60,000 nt of DNA from Branchiostoma floridae (Eukaryota; Chordata; Leptocardii; Amphioxiformes; Branchiostomatidae). The position numbers and the translations under genes are program-made. This document shows positions 23,478-35,185 of the stretch, in pieces (the first letter of the stretch is position 1; the number at the start of each line of letters is the position of its first letter). A model generated the notes under the pieces. The model searched no databases. It saw only the letters and a program-made list of their open reading frames with translations, and was not told where the DNA came from. The stretch covers positions 9,762,010-9,822,009 of the forward strand of contig NC_049996.1 of the NCBI RefSeq assembly GCF_000003815.2, given 5' to 3'.

Positions 23478-24600
23478 ATTGAACGGTTCAATCTCCGTGT
23501 ATGTCCGTAAAGTAGGTGCAGGTGCTTTCGATTCAATGACCCCTTTACAAATATAAACTAAGATACAAGTCTTCTATGCTCTAATGCATCGTTCGGAGCA
23601 GCAATCTAACAGTGCACGTACATACGACAAGAACAGCTTGACCACAGAGATCCCAACGTGGCAAGAAGCAACAGTCCAGCTACTTTCATATTGAACGGTT
23701 ATACAACCGTGTCTGGCCGTCAAGTAGGTGTAGGTGCTTTCGATAACTTCTTTTTAAATGGACACTAAGATAAACACATTTCAAAGTTTTCTTTGCTCTA
23801 ATGTATCGTTCGGAGCAACAAGCTAACTGTATACGTACCTACGACAAGAACAACCCGACCACAGAGATCTCAACGTGACAAGTAGCAACAGTCCACCTAC
23901 TTTCATGTTGAACAGTTCGACCTCCGTATCTGTTCGTCAAGTAGGTGCAGGTATTTTCGATGACTTCTTTTTAAATGGATACTAAGATACACATTCCAAA
24001 GTCTTCTGTGCTCGTATCGTTCGGAGCAACAAGCTAACAGTATACCTTTGATACCATCCTCGGGAAGAAGGCGATGCCTGTAATACCCGATCTTCACACT
24101 TGCAGAGTGTACTTCTTGCTCTCCCACACAGTCTATCAACAGTGCCTGCGTCAAGAACAGCCCGACCACAGAGATTCCAACGTGACAACCAGTCGACCTA
24201 CTTTCATATTCAATAGTTCGACCTTCGCATTTGTCTGTCAGCAATCAAAACATACGAAGGTGCAGGTGCTTCCCATGACCCGTTTTCAAATGGATACTAA
24301 GATATACATTTTATGCACTTCAATTCTGCGTTCTACTGTATCGTTTGGAGCAGCAAGCTACCAGTATCTGCGACAAAAAACAACCTGACCACAGATCTAG
24401 AGATCCCCACGTGACAAACAGAAACAGTCCACCTACTTTCACGGTTAGTCGTCCGTGACTTTTCGTCAGCAATAGAAAACAGGGATGCAGGCCCGGTGCT
24501 TTCCACGACGCCTTTTCAAACAGACATTAAACTATACATTTCAGAGTCCTCTGTGTTCTCATGGATCGTATGGAGCAACAAGCTAACAGTAACCGCACGT
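23400..24600 (-). repeat. Array of about 220-bp units, each with an LRR leader cassette
   Basis: Five direct repeats start near 23400 (the leader of LRR gene 1 itself), 23631, 23850, 24152 and 24380. Each holds a copy of the signal-peptide segment plus its upstream flank. Copies 2 and 3 keep an ATG and an open leader (MKVAGLLLLATLGSLWSSCS and MKVGGLLLLVTLRSLWSGCS), copy 4 is shortened but open (MKVGRLVVTLESLWSGC), and copy 5 has lost ATG (GTG). No LRR body follows the extra copies. After copies 2 and 3 lie donor-like TAT|GTACGT and TAG|GTACGT sites. They may be decayed duplicates, alternative promoters or alternative leader exons. Confidence 0.8.
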
Positions 24601-24619
24601 GCGACAATTAAAACCGCTT

Positions 24620-26055
24620 CTGTCAGATGCTGACATTGTAGTGTAGTTAGTGTAGTACACTAGTACCGTATTTACAAGTCATCATTGGCAAATTTACCAC
24701 AGTTCTTTGGTGTATGGCACAGAAACAGAATTTTCATTTCTTCCATATAATTAAGATTGATTATCAACATTAATTCGTTTTTAATACCACCAGTTGACAA
24801 ATAATCGTACATAACATATGAGATTGGACCAGTCTTCAGCCTTTGTTGTGTATTTGTACTTTCTACGTCTACATAAAACAATGAACTTAATAACGGCGTC
24901 CAGATTGGAAAAAAATGTATATTCATAGCCACAACCAGATCAGACAATGTAACTTCCCTTCCCTTTCTTAGGAAATGACATTCACACCTCAAGGTTTGAA
25001 AACATGGCGTTCTAAGATGAGTTTTCTGATTACAGTACGTGGTGGTGCCTAGTGACGTGCGAGTCTTGTGGTAACCAATGAGCAGTTTAGAATATAAAAG
25101 GCTGGAGTTATAGGTTACCATACGTAACTTTATTGGAATGGTAACAATATACAACACAGCATTGTAATTGAGGCGGTGCCGTGCTAATAATGTCTACCAC
25201 ACACATTCAAGACACATACATGTATACATGTATACATGTATACAATACAATAAGATGCAAGACTAGAAGGATTGCCACATTTTGTTTGCCAAAAAGAACA
25301 CTAAATCTCTATTGTAGGACTCTATTGCTGTGCACGATTTGCTATAACATCCCTGCATATGTCTTGTTTGATGATGTCCGATACTTGGACAGAAAACCTT
25401 GTGTTCTATAACTAACCTTCTCCAGCGTCAATCGCCGAGAATATTGTTTCCACGCCTCAGACCAATTACAACGGAACTATGACAACACGTGTGTGTCCAA
25501 ATTGCCTTTTCCAAAGAACTAGTTTGTGGTTAATACACGTGTTTTGTGACCAGTCTACCAGCTAGACTAATTGCACCTTCAGTGTGTTCAGCATTACACA
25601 ATGGACTACTACTACAGCCTAGAATAAATTAAGTCCCAGGCCAAAAGGTTAACCATGGACTTATTGGCACAGACATGGAGCTCTTTGATAATCTCCAAGC
25701 ATAAGATAGTATCAAAAGCTGCCAGAGGAGTGAAGTCGGCATAGGAGTGTGTTTGCAAATCATGCACACCTCTTGGTTGACTACACTCCTTGGCCACCAT
25801 AGGATCTGCTTGGAGATTACTCTTTCACACAGAAATGCCTGTTGATGGTAGAGTACGTACTATCCAAGCAGATGTTTGACTTTTACGTGTTTGATGTGTT
25901 TTGTCTCGGGTATTGTATTTTGTTACGTTTTCGTAATGTTCAATTGACCGGTCATCTACTGTACCACTCCTAGGCCAATTAATTCCTACTAGGCTTTTAT
26001 TCCTAACTTGGCCACCAAAGTCCCCTTATTCGGCAAGGCCGGAGTCTGGTAGAGA
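24620..26055. other. Intergenic within the LRR cluster
   Basis: Apart from the MITE at 25689-25819, a short ATACATGT repeat near 25216 and a GATTACAGTACGTG word at 25028, I see nothing interpretable. A 161-codon frame at 24672-25157 has no recognisable features. Confidence 0.5.
25689..25819. mobile_element. hAT-like MITE, second copy of the 520-656 family
   Basis: 131 bp with ends TAATCTCCAAGCA and its inverse. The flanks CTCTTTGA (25681-25688) and CTCTTTCA (25820-25827) are an 8-bp target duplication with one mismatch. Confidence 0.78.
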
Positions 26056-27342
26056 CTACGAAGTACTAATATATGTAGAGTTGGGTATTGATGGGCAGGG
26101 CATCTGTCGCAAAGGGATGGGATGGTCCCTGCTGACTTCCTCACGACGATTGCAGCCCATTCTGTACCTCACCAGAAGTAACCGGGCGAAGCAGGCGACG
26201 AACATCAACGACAGCGCGGTTTCAAACACGACGATGGAGATGTAACCAATTGAAAGTTCTAGTTCCCCCTGTGACTTCGGTCCCGTAAAGCTAGGATGGG
26301 ACTTCGAGATGCCGGCGTTTGTAGCATGTGTTTTTGCCACGCTGTACGTGTTGGAGGATGTCTTTGAGATGTTGAATGTTGGTGTGGCGCTGTGGTACGA
26401 CCCATCGGTAAGGAGAGAGTCCCTCTGAGATGCCGGTAGTTTGTCGATGTTAGCTTTTTCGGTATCCACGATGGCTGATGCGGTGGCAGAAGTGGTAGCC
26501 CTTGGGGCAGGCAGTAACGGTTTTAGTTCATCTTTGGTTGTAGAGCTCTGTAGTGTGTGTTGAGCTTCTTCGGAAATCATCAAGACTACGTCTGTAGTGG
26601 TAGCTCTTGTTGGAGTTACATCTGTAATGGTAGCTCTTGTCGCCAAAGACCTCTGAAGTTCGCATTTCTCCAGCTCAGCAGACACGTTTGATGAAAGAAG
26701 CTTCATCTCTTCGTCTGGACTCTTGCAGTAAAGATCTTCACGTTTTCGACCCGAGACGAAGAAGCAGGCGGAACATGACGAACAGCGAGGGTCGGCTCCC
26801 CTCTCCAGGCATGTTTTGTCGGCCAGCTTGAATAAGGAAAAACAGCCACACGGACTGGGGTTATTCCGCATGACTATCCATGGCACTTGCGGCCACCCAA
26901 CCTCGTATAAGGAACAGGATACAAGATTGTTATTGGCAAGATATACATTTGTCAGCATTGGAAGATACTGAATGACGGTGTCCAGTTTCACATGCTGTAG
27001 TCGGTTGTGATCTAGGTAAAGAGTGTGTAGAGCAGGCAGATTACACAGAGATTCCCAGTTCACAGACTCAATGGAGTTGAAAGTTAGGTCCAGTGAATAC
27101 AGTCGCGGCAATGGTGGAAGGTAAGTCACGGTTCTGATGGCATTGTAGTTGAGTTCGACCCGGTCAGCGTTCGGGGGTATGTCGTGGGGTATCTCGGTGA
27201 GACCAAGAAACTTACATTGAACAGTTATGCCAGGGACAGGCAAGTCCAGTCTCTTTGTTGTACACCCAGTCGGAAGGGACTGAGTGCAACCTGACCAAAG
27301 AGACCCCAAAGCAAGAAGCAAAAACAATTTACCTGCTTTCAT
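26056..27342 (-). CDS. LRR type I membrane protein, LRR gene 2
   Basis: Intronless, 428 residues. Leader MKAGKLFLLLALGSLWSGC, LRRNT-like region, about four LRRs (LYSLDLTFNSIESV, LHTLYLDHNRLQHV), and an LRRCT-like cap with changed cysteines (NPSPCGCFSLFKLADK, CSSCSAC). A Thr/Ala/Ser-rich stalk of about 130 residues with an imperfect repeat (RATITDVTPTRATTTDV) looks suited to O-glycosylation. One membrane helix lies near 363-391, then a 37-residue basic/Pro tail. The helix and proximal tail (CFARLL, then NRRE...RDH.I.L.QM) resemble those of LRR gene 3, so genes 2 and 3 form a pair. The start is supported by the leader matching its paralogues. Confidence 0.87.
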   Translation of the reverse strand: MKAGKLFLLLALGSLWSGCTQSLPTGCTTKRLDLPVPGITVQCKFLGLTEIPHDIPPNADRVELNYNAIRTVTYLPPLPRLYSLDLTFNSIESVNWESLCNLPALHTLYLDHNRLQHVKLDTVIQYLPMLTNVYLANNNLVSCSLYEVGWPQVPWIVMRNNPSPCGCFSLFKLADKTCLERGADPRCSSCSACFFVSGRKREDLYCKSPDEEMKLLSSNVSAELEKCELQRSLATRATITDVTPTRATTTDVVLMISEEAQHTLQSSTTKDELKPLLPAPRATTSATASAIVDTEKANIDKLPASQRDSLLTDGSYHSATPTFNISKTSSNTYSVAKTHATNAGISKSHPSFTGPKSQGELELSIGYISIVVFETALSLMFVACFARLLLVRYRMGCNRREEVSRDHPIPLRQMPCPSIPNSTYISTS

Positions 27343-27808
27343 GTTGTAGGCAAGAGCGAGTACGCAGGTTGTTTCTGTGTTTGCGTTCTCGCTGTCGATA
27401 GTTGGGAGTGAGAGCGTGAAATTTGGCGGTGTACACTCGTCCTCTCTAGATATCTGCGAGCGGTTAAGTGATAGAATGTCTACGTGTCATTTTATACATG
27501 ACTACGTGGTTCTATCCAGTCTACATATGAATGTCCAGATTGACGTAGACAATTGGCATACCTTTTTGCACCACGTGCGTAGTCTGGTGATTGGTGTCCC
27601 TGTTTATGGACCAATGACTCCTGGATGTGTCAATCATCTCACATGCATGCTAGTGGAAAGGGCTACAGTAATCACTGTCTCTGATTTTCATTTTTTTTTC
27701 AACATCGATCAGGCATCAGGTACTACTGCTTATGATGTCTTCTACAGATATGTGAAACGCCGTTATTCTCATTCGAAAGAACTTCCAGACTTACTAACTT
27801 AATATGAT

Positions 27809-29279
27809 TTATGTAAGTGGTGTGTAAGTGGTGCAGTTTGTTGAGTTTCCTGTAGACGTGTGCATGTATAAGTTGGATGATGTAACTGTTTCTTTGGAGT
27901 GTTCGTACATAGAGCTTCTCTCATCGTGGTTTAAACCTTCTCTAGAAATACCGAAATTTGCTGAGTAGCCTTCTGGCGATGCAGACAAACGGGGTGGCAG
28001 AGTCGTTGCTTGCATTTGGCAACTTTGTGTAGATTCTGCGAAATGTAAAGAACTTTCCGGGACGACTTGATCGTCGGGATTCAACCCGTCTTCATCGGTG
28101 GCTGTGATAGATACAATGCGGTTATGTTCATTATCCTGATGTTCGTGATTTAAGTGGTGCACAGAGTTAACTCTTGGTGATGTCATCTGGTGTAAAGTAA
28201 TAGAATGACGAGTTTCATCTCTGTTGTCGTCATTACGACGATTGTAGGATTGTTTGTACTTCATTTGAAGTCGTACGAAGCAGACAATAAACGCCAAAGT
28301 GAGTGTGCTTTCAACCATAACAAAGGGAATAAAGAAATCTGAGCGTTCGTGACTCCCTCTGGCAGTGGAAATATACATGGTGTTATTGGTAGCATTTGTT
28401 TGTATGTCTTTTGACGCTTCTGGATTTACTATGCCCCACGGTTGGGTATGTGTATTTCCCGAACCAACAGTGATGAAAGTGTCATTCTCACGGTCGTGCA
28501 GTTGACCTTTAGCCTTTTCGGTGATAGGCATGTGTGAGGTTATGTTTTTAATGGTCACTTTTGTGGTGGACTTACAATACGTCATCTGACTAGACACTTG
28601 TGACAGAAGAAGCTGGCGAAGATGACTCGGACTATTGCAGGAAAGGCCTCCTTGCTTTTGGTTCTCGATCAGAAAGCAGGCTGAACACGACACACAACAG
28701 GTCTTGCCTCTCCCCTTACAGGCCTGTAAACACGCCATCTTGTCAATCAGCCAGGAGAGGTCACAGTCATAGTGAAAAGGGTTTCCAAAGATCCTGACCG
28801 TGGTTACCTGTGGCCATTCCAGTTGGTGCTGAGAGAGCAATGTAAATTTGTTGTAACGTATGTCTACAACTTTCAGCTTCGGTAGGTGGCCAATAACGCT
28901 TCCCAGGTCGATACACTGGAGGCGGTTCCTCCTCAAAAAGAGATACTCCAAACATGGGAAACCCCTCAAACACTCCCAGGAAAAGGACTCCATGTCATTG
29001 ACTCCTAGGTCCAGTGAGAACAGTTTCGGTAGTCGCGGCAGATGTGTGATGTTCCTGATATTATTAGCTGAGGCAGTCAGTCGTTCAGTGTTAGGCGGTA
29101 TGTCATGGGGTAGCGCCATGAGGCCAAGGTGATCACAATCCACTGATACTACCGGGTACATCTGTATGTCACAATTCACACTCTTTTCGCGAATACGTGG
29201 CGTTTTATTTGCCTGACAAATGCATACAGACCACAGAGACCCCCAAAGAAACGAGGAAAAGCAGCACACTTACTTTCAT
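27809..29279 (-). CDS. LRR type I membrane protein, LRR gene 3, leader out of frame
   Basis: A 486-residue frame ends at 27809 and, as open, starts at 29269. It has LRRNT, about four LRRs (LFSLDLGVNDMESF, LEYLFLRRNRLQCI), a classic LRRCT (NPFHYDCDLSWLIDK, CCVSCSAC), a glycosylatable stalk, a membrane helix near 312-334 and a roughly 150-residue cytoplasmic tail rich in Ser, His and Tyr, far longer than in its neighbours. The family's usual ATG (29277-29279, MKVSVLLFLVSLG) is in another frame and stops early; an extra base in the five-C run at 29240-29244 would explain it. As assembled, translation from MCCFSSFLWGSLW still gives a short hydrophobic start. So this is an intact gene with a sequence error, a working variant leader, or an early pseudogene. 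Confidence 0.78.
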
Positions 29280-31600
29280 ACTGCACAGCGAACTTGAGAT
29301 GCAACACTGGAAAAGCCTCCAAAAGTTTCGACCGTCTGTACTGAAGGGCAGTTTGTTTTGGCCACATCACCCACCCCAACCGCAGACTAATCTAACTTAA
29401 GGTTTAAGTTTGAAGATTTGAAGCGTCCAGTTCAAGATTGGTTCTGAGATTACAGTACGTGAGAGAATGTGTTGATGTCATTTTTTGAGCCTATGCCTGT
29501 TTTTTTTTTTAAATTTATTTGTTCAGCTGTATGCATACAGCCAGGGCTGCCCAACTAGCCGTAGGCTATTGCAAAGGGCTAACCCTAATCATACTTTGCC
29601 TGTATCATACTATGCCAAACCCTGCCACATTTCTCGGTGTATGAGTGTAAGACTGGAGAATAACGTTTGCTCTACGGAAATATGATGTTAAGTGGCCCAT
29701 TATTTATCTCATATGCTACATATTGATTGGCAGCGGAATGACCTAAGGCCAGTAGATTCGAATCATCATCGTTAGGTTTCTAATGTCTATTCTGATTGGT
29801 CACGTAACCATTACCTTTGGCCAATCAGCATTCGATGCATGATGCACCGACGGATATAAACCTGTTTATGTTCATGCGTATCAAGCACTGCTGATTGGTC
29901 AGCATATCTTTTTATTGACCAATCAATGTGCAGTTACCACGACGCTCAAGTCAATTGACAGCATTTATCTTAATGGCCACTAGGGGCCACTTTTTAAACA
30001 TCCATTATAAAATCGAAATATTACCAGTGCCATTATTTTTCAATCCGCTGGGTGGCGCCCTTGACACGCACACAATAATCGACGTCGATTGCCTGGATTG
30101 TAGGCCAATGAGCTCTTTTCTATTCTTAGACGGTGAGTAATGAGGGAAATATACAATAAGACCTTTGTAACGTCTTAGCCGTCAGAAATACCCAGGGTTA
30201 TGTTATAACTCCTAACATCGTGCTGATATAATCTCCAAGTGCACTGAGCGTTGTGTTGATCCAAGCCGAAGTGCCTCTATGTTGTCTCCTTTATCTTCTT
30301 TAAACCAAGACCTTTTATCCTTCAGATACCAAACAGGCAACTGAATCAATAATTATTATGTAATAGGTACGATCTAACGTTTTAAATATTGCGTGCATAC
30401 ATATGAGCTCTGGCGCAAATTCGACGCCTTCTTGCCCACAGCGGCAGACCGCTTGCACATTATTATATTACCTGCAAACTTTGCAGACAAACTATTTATG
30501 TAACGGAAACGTTGCGACAGACAAAATGTGGTTGCGCAGGGGGACCTCCAGTTATGTTGAACCCCGAAACATCGCCACGTAAAGTTCTTCAAAAAGGGTC
30601 CACATATTTTTCGCTGAGCCACAAGTTGCTTACGTAAATGATTGCACAAGTCATTTGGGTTGCTGTCACCGTTTTTCGTTTCCTATATATTACACAACCT
30701 GTACTATGTATGTGCCTTGATGTGTATGCTGCACAACATCAGCATCTTGCTGCATGCCTGGTGCAGCATACTGTATTGTTACAATTTGAATGAAGTTAAA
30801 GTTAAAGTTGGTGTTTCCTTGTATTGTGATGTAATGATGTAACGTCAGTGGAATGTATCGGCACAGGGCGCACAGTCACTGTGTCTGAGTCTGTATGTGC
30901 GTACCTTTTAGCCCCCTTCGTAGACTTCTAGCAGCATTGGCTTTTTTTATGAGGGAGCGCTGGTTCGCGATTTTCAACAGATAGCCTAGGGTTCACAGGT
31001 CGCAAACTGTACTCATCGACCATCTAACTCAACTCCTCTCGTGTTTTTCTGTCTTATTTGGCCAATTTCTACCATTTTCCCAACGACCTGTGGAGTCTGG
31101 TAGAGGCTAAGGGTTCTCTATTCTCGGTAGAACCAGCACTTCCCCTTGATATAAAAGCCAGTGCTGCAAGAAGTCTGGGAAGGAAGAAAGCTAGTGTTTT
31201 GGATCATAAAACTATAACGGGATACAATGTCATATCCAGCGTACCTTTGTACATGTCCAGTGTACATATGTACATAGCTAATTAAACTTGTGCTTTTTTC
31301 TGTCCCATATTCCGAGACAAGTTTGTTTGTCAACATCCATAATCTGGCCTTGAGACGAAACGATCCGCCGTGACATTGAATAAAGTGTTTGTCCACTGGT
31401 TTAACCGCATAATTCTGCACGGTGCTCGCGCTAAAACCGCTCTCTCAACCAAACCACCAGAACGAGACAGCTCCGTAAACCCTCATCATGCACAATTACA
31501 AGTGCGTGATACTGTGATTCCATACGTATATAGCACAGTAATCTCCCACAACCCCAGAAATACGACACAAAGCAAACTCTGAGACACAGAAAATGCTATA
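29280..31600. other. Gene-poor intergenic DNA
   Basis: No gene, RNA or clear element recognised. It includes the presumed promoter of LRR gene 3, with a GATTACAGTACGTG word at 29448-29461. Confidence 0.5.
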
Positions 31601-32049
31601 AATGGACGTCTACGTCCAAGTTTGGGTCGAAAGAAAATATAAAACACTTCTAGATTCAGTCGCTGAAGCAAGTTGCGGCCGACTTGACACGCAGGCCCGA
31701 CCTGTTTTTGTGAGAATTAGTGGCTTTGGAAATCAGTCATTGTTCCACCCCCCTCTCCAGGGCACTCCACAACATTCCCTCTCCACCCTTCTCCACCTCC
31801 GTGTGTGCTTACCGACACTCGCTGATTGGTCCGCCGCCTCTCATGTCCCCTCCTTATTGTGTGGTTGGAGAGGGGACTCGAGTGTCCAGCCATCCGGAGG
31901 AATTTTGCCCCAAACCCGCTGTTGTCTAGGATGTGGCGTTAGCCGTGAGAGGGGGACTGTGACAACACAACGGGACTGGGTTGTCTTTGCTTTTTAACTT
32001 CACTGCAAGGGATTACGTCAAGGAATTCTACCGGACTGGCGCAGGGATG

Positions 32050-32192
32050 ACTTAGCAGTGGTCGGTGGGAGAGTGGTTGGATGAAGTGTTTCACCGTCGT
32101 TCTTCGCACAGGAGAGTTCCCAGTCTCTACGACGTACGGAGAAGTTTTCAAACCAGCCTCCATCGGAGTTTTTCCTAGGATCGACAGTTTTA
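32050..32192 (+). promoter_or_regulatory. Possible 5' UTR exon of the 35-49 kb gene
   Basis: A GC-balanced stretch ending in a good donor (TTTTAG|GTAAGA at 32192) lies 3 kb before the first coding exon, which is preceded by TTCCAG and CTCTAG acceptors near 35156-35163. The link is inferred only from position and splice-site quality. Confidence 0.22.
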
Positions 32193-32199
32193 GGTAAGA

Positions 32200-34500
32200 C
32201 TTGCACTTTATACATCCAAGGTTATGCAAAATCGGAGCTTAAGGCTCAAGGAAAAGCAGACTTTTAGAGTAAGGAAACGGCCACTTTTTATACAAGAAGG
32301 GAAAACGTGTCTCGTTGTGAACTGCGTACATGTTTGCACCAGAGTTAAAAAGAAGGCGATCAATAAAGTAAACGTTAGATGGTTACCTTGCAGCAGATGC
32401 AGGGTTGAGGGTGGGGAAGGGACAATAGAAAGTAGCGCCGCGGACGTGCTCCAACCGTGCGCTTAGAGCCAGGCCTTTGTGCCGCCCGTAGAGGGGCCTG
32501 CCCTCCGCCAGCCTCCTGCTAATGAGATCGCCGCAAACTTGTAATTTGCTACACGGAAAGAGGAGAGAATCGTTCGGTCAAAGTCACGCGTGAGCAGGTG
32601 AGGAAATAGAAGCTAGACAGGCGGCGCTCTTAAGACGGATGTCTTAAGATGCCACGTCGTGCATCAACGTCACGGGCACGTATTTGATCCTAACCGTCAT
32701 TAGTGGCGTTTTTGAGGTGTTTTTGTGGAATATTTGCTGATTTCCTCTCGGTTGGTCCCAGTCGTTTCTTCTCTTCCGGATGGATTGAATCCAATCGAGT
32801 GAATGGATTGAATCCAATCGAGTGAATGTATTCTCCTGACCATGAATTCGAAGGGTCACCAACACTTCATACAAAAGCTATCCCGTAACCCTTGAAAGTT
32901 CATTTTCTTACGGTTCCAATTATTCGTTCCTACTTCAAATTCTTTTTCTGGACAAGAACAAAATTACCAACGTTACACTGACGTCATTTTCCTCAGTGAG
33001 ACCTTTAAGAGGATGTGCCCGACTAGACCCTTATTTCTTAACGTTAAAGGATCCATAAGAAAGCAGTTAGAACTCGAAAGGATAAATAAAGCCATCGCTT
33101 GTCTTAATTAGGGTGTTAAGAAGGTATCTCAAAGGACATTGAGATAAGGGTGCTCCGCGTTTGTTCTGTGGCCTTCAGCAAATTGGATGTACGGCATTAA
33201 GGGTCATCACTCCTTAAGACACAAACACTGCCATCTTCGCACCTGTCGGGTCGGCAGGTGTTCCTGTGTTCTCAAAATCACTTGTAAGAAGTTTCTAAGA
33301 CACAGCTTTTGTCTTTATTTGATGAAGACTTCAAGGGCCGGTTTGGTAGAAAAACAAGTCGAATGTTTGCAACTTGAAGCTGGTGCAAATTTCAAGCATA
33401 ACTCGAAAACACCGCACAACCAGCATTTTAAGTACATGTTGAATCTATAGCAAAGTAAGTTTCGTCAAAAGCTTCGAATACAGAATATATCCCGTGCGTG
33501 AGGTAAGTTGTTCCCGTCTGTTCAGCGGGTTTTCTATTAAAGATAAGACATTCTCTTTCATGCAACGGTGACTTACGCAGGGGGCCACGTGTATTTGGGA
33601 ACTTCAGGCGTTTACCTCAGGTGTCAACACAGCACACTACACGAGAGTAGTAAGGGTGAACCTACGTTCTTGCCTGAAAACTAGGCAACATGTAGTGAAA
33701 CAACATTACACTACTACTATTCAGACGAAGTTATTCAACTAAGAATGACTCATTTTTCTCCCTTTTTTTCGTCAACGCGATGGTAACAAATACGAGTATC
33801 TCTAGGTGGAAGTGCTCTTAAACCCTCAACAGAACCTCAAGATCTCACTTGTCTCACATTAACATATGGGTGATGATGCTTAATCTCTCACCTTAATCCG
33901 GCGAACATAGATCGAATATTAACCTACATTGTCGTCGGAAAGTTGATACTGTTCATGTTACAGGCGAGGCGAGGCTCAAAAACATGTCAGCTTTTGTTGG
34001 AAATGTAACGACGTGACTGTGGCTTTGCCAGGCTAAAAATTAGAGACCAAGTACAAGTGCTTCAGATTTTCCCATTACATCTCTAAACCAACAGAATTCT
34101 CGTCATTTCTGCGACATTAAATAGAAAACTAAGAGCCCTTTTCAAACATAACGGTTGTGTTGAATAAGCGAAACGTTGGTTGCATCAGATGACGTAATTG
34201 TGTTTAGGTGATGAAATCACATTTAGTGTGAGTCACAGACGAAGTTCAAGTAGAAAGATGTTGTCGTTTGAAAAACAACACTGAAAAACACGTCGAAAAT
34301 AATAAAGAAGCTTGTTTCGTGGACAAATGACAAGACGGATGTTTACGCTGTTGAAATCCTCCTGACGACTTACCGCTGATGTTGTTATGACAGAGGTTCG
34401 GCGTTACCACTGTTAGATAATAGCAGACACAATCCACGCCCGAACGAAGACAAACAACAACATCCTGTTATAGTACATAACACAGGTTCTGATGTAACAC
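32200..34500. other. Gene-poor intergenic DNA or long 5' intron
   Basis: Nothing coding recognised. A 24-bp direct repeat is doubled at 32780-32827 (core GGATTGAATCCAATCGAG). Confidence 0.45.
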
Positions 34501-34539
34501 TCTCTCCCCTTCTGAATATAAAAATGGATGACTTTCACT

Positions 34540-34720
34540 CGGTTGATCATAGCCAACACAAAACTCGAACCAACCACTACAAGACGACCACTCTACCCCC
34601 TTGGCCACTGCACGGATTGTACATCTATAGACATCTGAGTGAGTTTGTTGTTCGGCGATCAAGCTTATGACCTACCGACTGCAAGGTTAACACTCTACTC
34701 ACTTGGCCATTGCACGAATT
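34540..34720 (-). mobile_element. Two tRNA-like SINE heads in tandem
   Basis: On the minus strand two tRNA-like units follow each other. The first (about 34645-34715) reads TGGCCAAGTGAGTAGAG as an A box, with a weak B box. The second (about 34545-34615) reads TGGCCAAGGGGGTAGAG and GGTTCGAGTTTT. They resemble the SINE head at 56457 and are too degenerate to be functional tRNA genes. Confidence 0.55.
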
Positions 34721-34970
34721 ACCACAGATCTATAGCCATCTGAGTGAGTTTGTCTGCTTGTTGTTCCAATTCTAGAGTCTAGATGACCGGGATTCTAAGG
34801 ATGTCAGGTCTACCCAAATGATCTTGTGTTGATGTATAATCAATTGTTGTGCAATTTAGCTTGTTTGCTGCAAACCAAACACGCCTACAACAGTGTGTAT
34901 TTATAATAGATATAAACCGTAACTCTGTCACCAAGGCAAGGCGTTTTCATTGCCACACTTTTTACATTTT

Positions 34971-34993
34971 GCCGCCTTTGCGGCAAAATGCCT
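34971..34993. repeat. Short perfect hairpin
   Basis: TTTTGCCGC and GCGGCAAAA flank a four-base loop (CTTT). It is isolated and of unknown meaning. Confidence 0.6.
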
Positions 34994-35185
34994 TGAGCCC
35001 GGTTTCTTCGATGGTTCAATGGATGGACCTGTTAACCCAGCCCTTCCAAAGCCCCTCAAAGGCCATTCCAAACGCCATTCTCTTGCAAGGCTTAGTCAAA
35101 CGACTGTACATCTCCGCCAACTTTTAAACCTCCCTTTTATTTCTGTTATTCCAGTTCTCTAGTCTAGCTGACCGTGGCCGGCAGG

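Noticed and set aside
24672-25157. 161-codon minus-strand frame
   Set aside because: No leader, domain, repeat or paralogue; AT-rich DNA gives such frames by chance.
27377-27802. 141-codon plus-strand frame between LRR genes 2 and 3
   Set aside because: It overlaps the promoter region of LRR gene 2, has no recognisable domain, and has a composition like noncoding DNA.
34645-34715. Possible tRNA gene
   Set aside because: The A box is good, but the B box and stems are degenerate and a second tRNA-like head follows; SINE-derived is the better reading.
24620-35180. LTR retrotransposon or viral remnant in the gene-poor stretch
   Set aside because: I found no paired long terminal repeats, no protease or polymerase motifs and no long frame.
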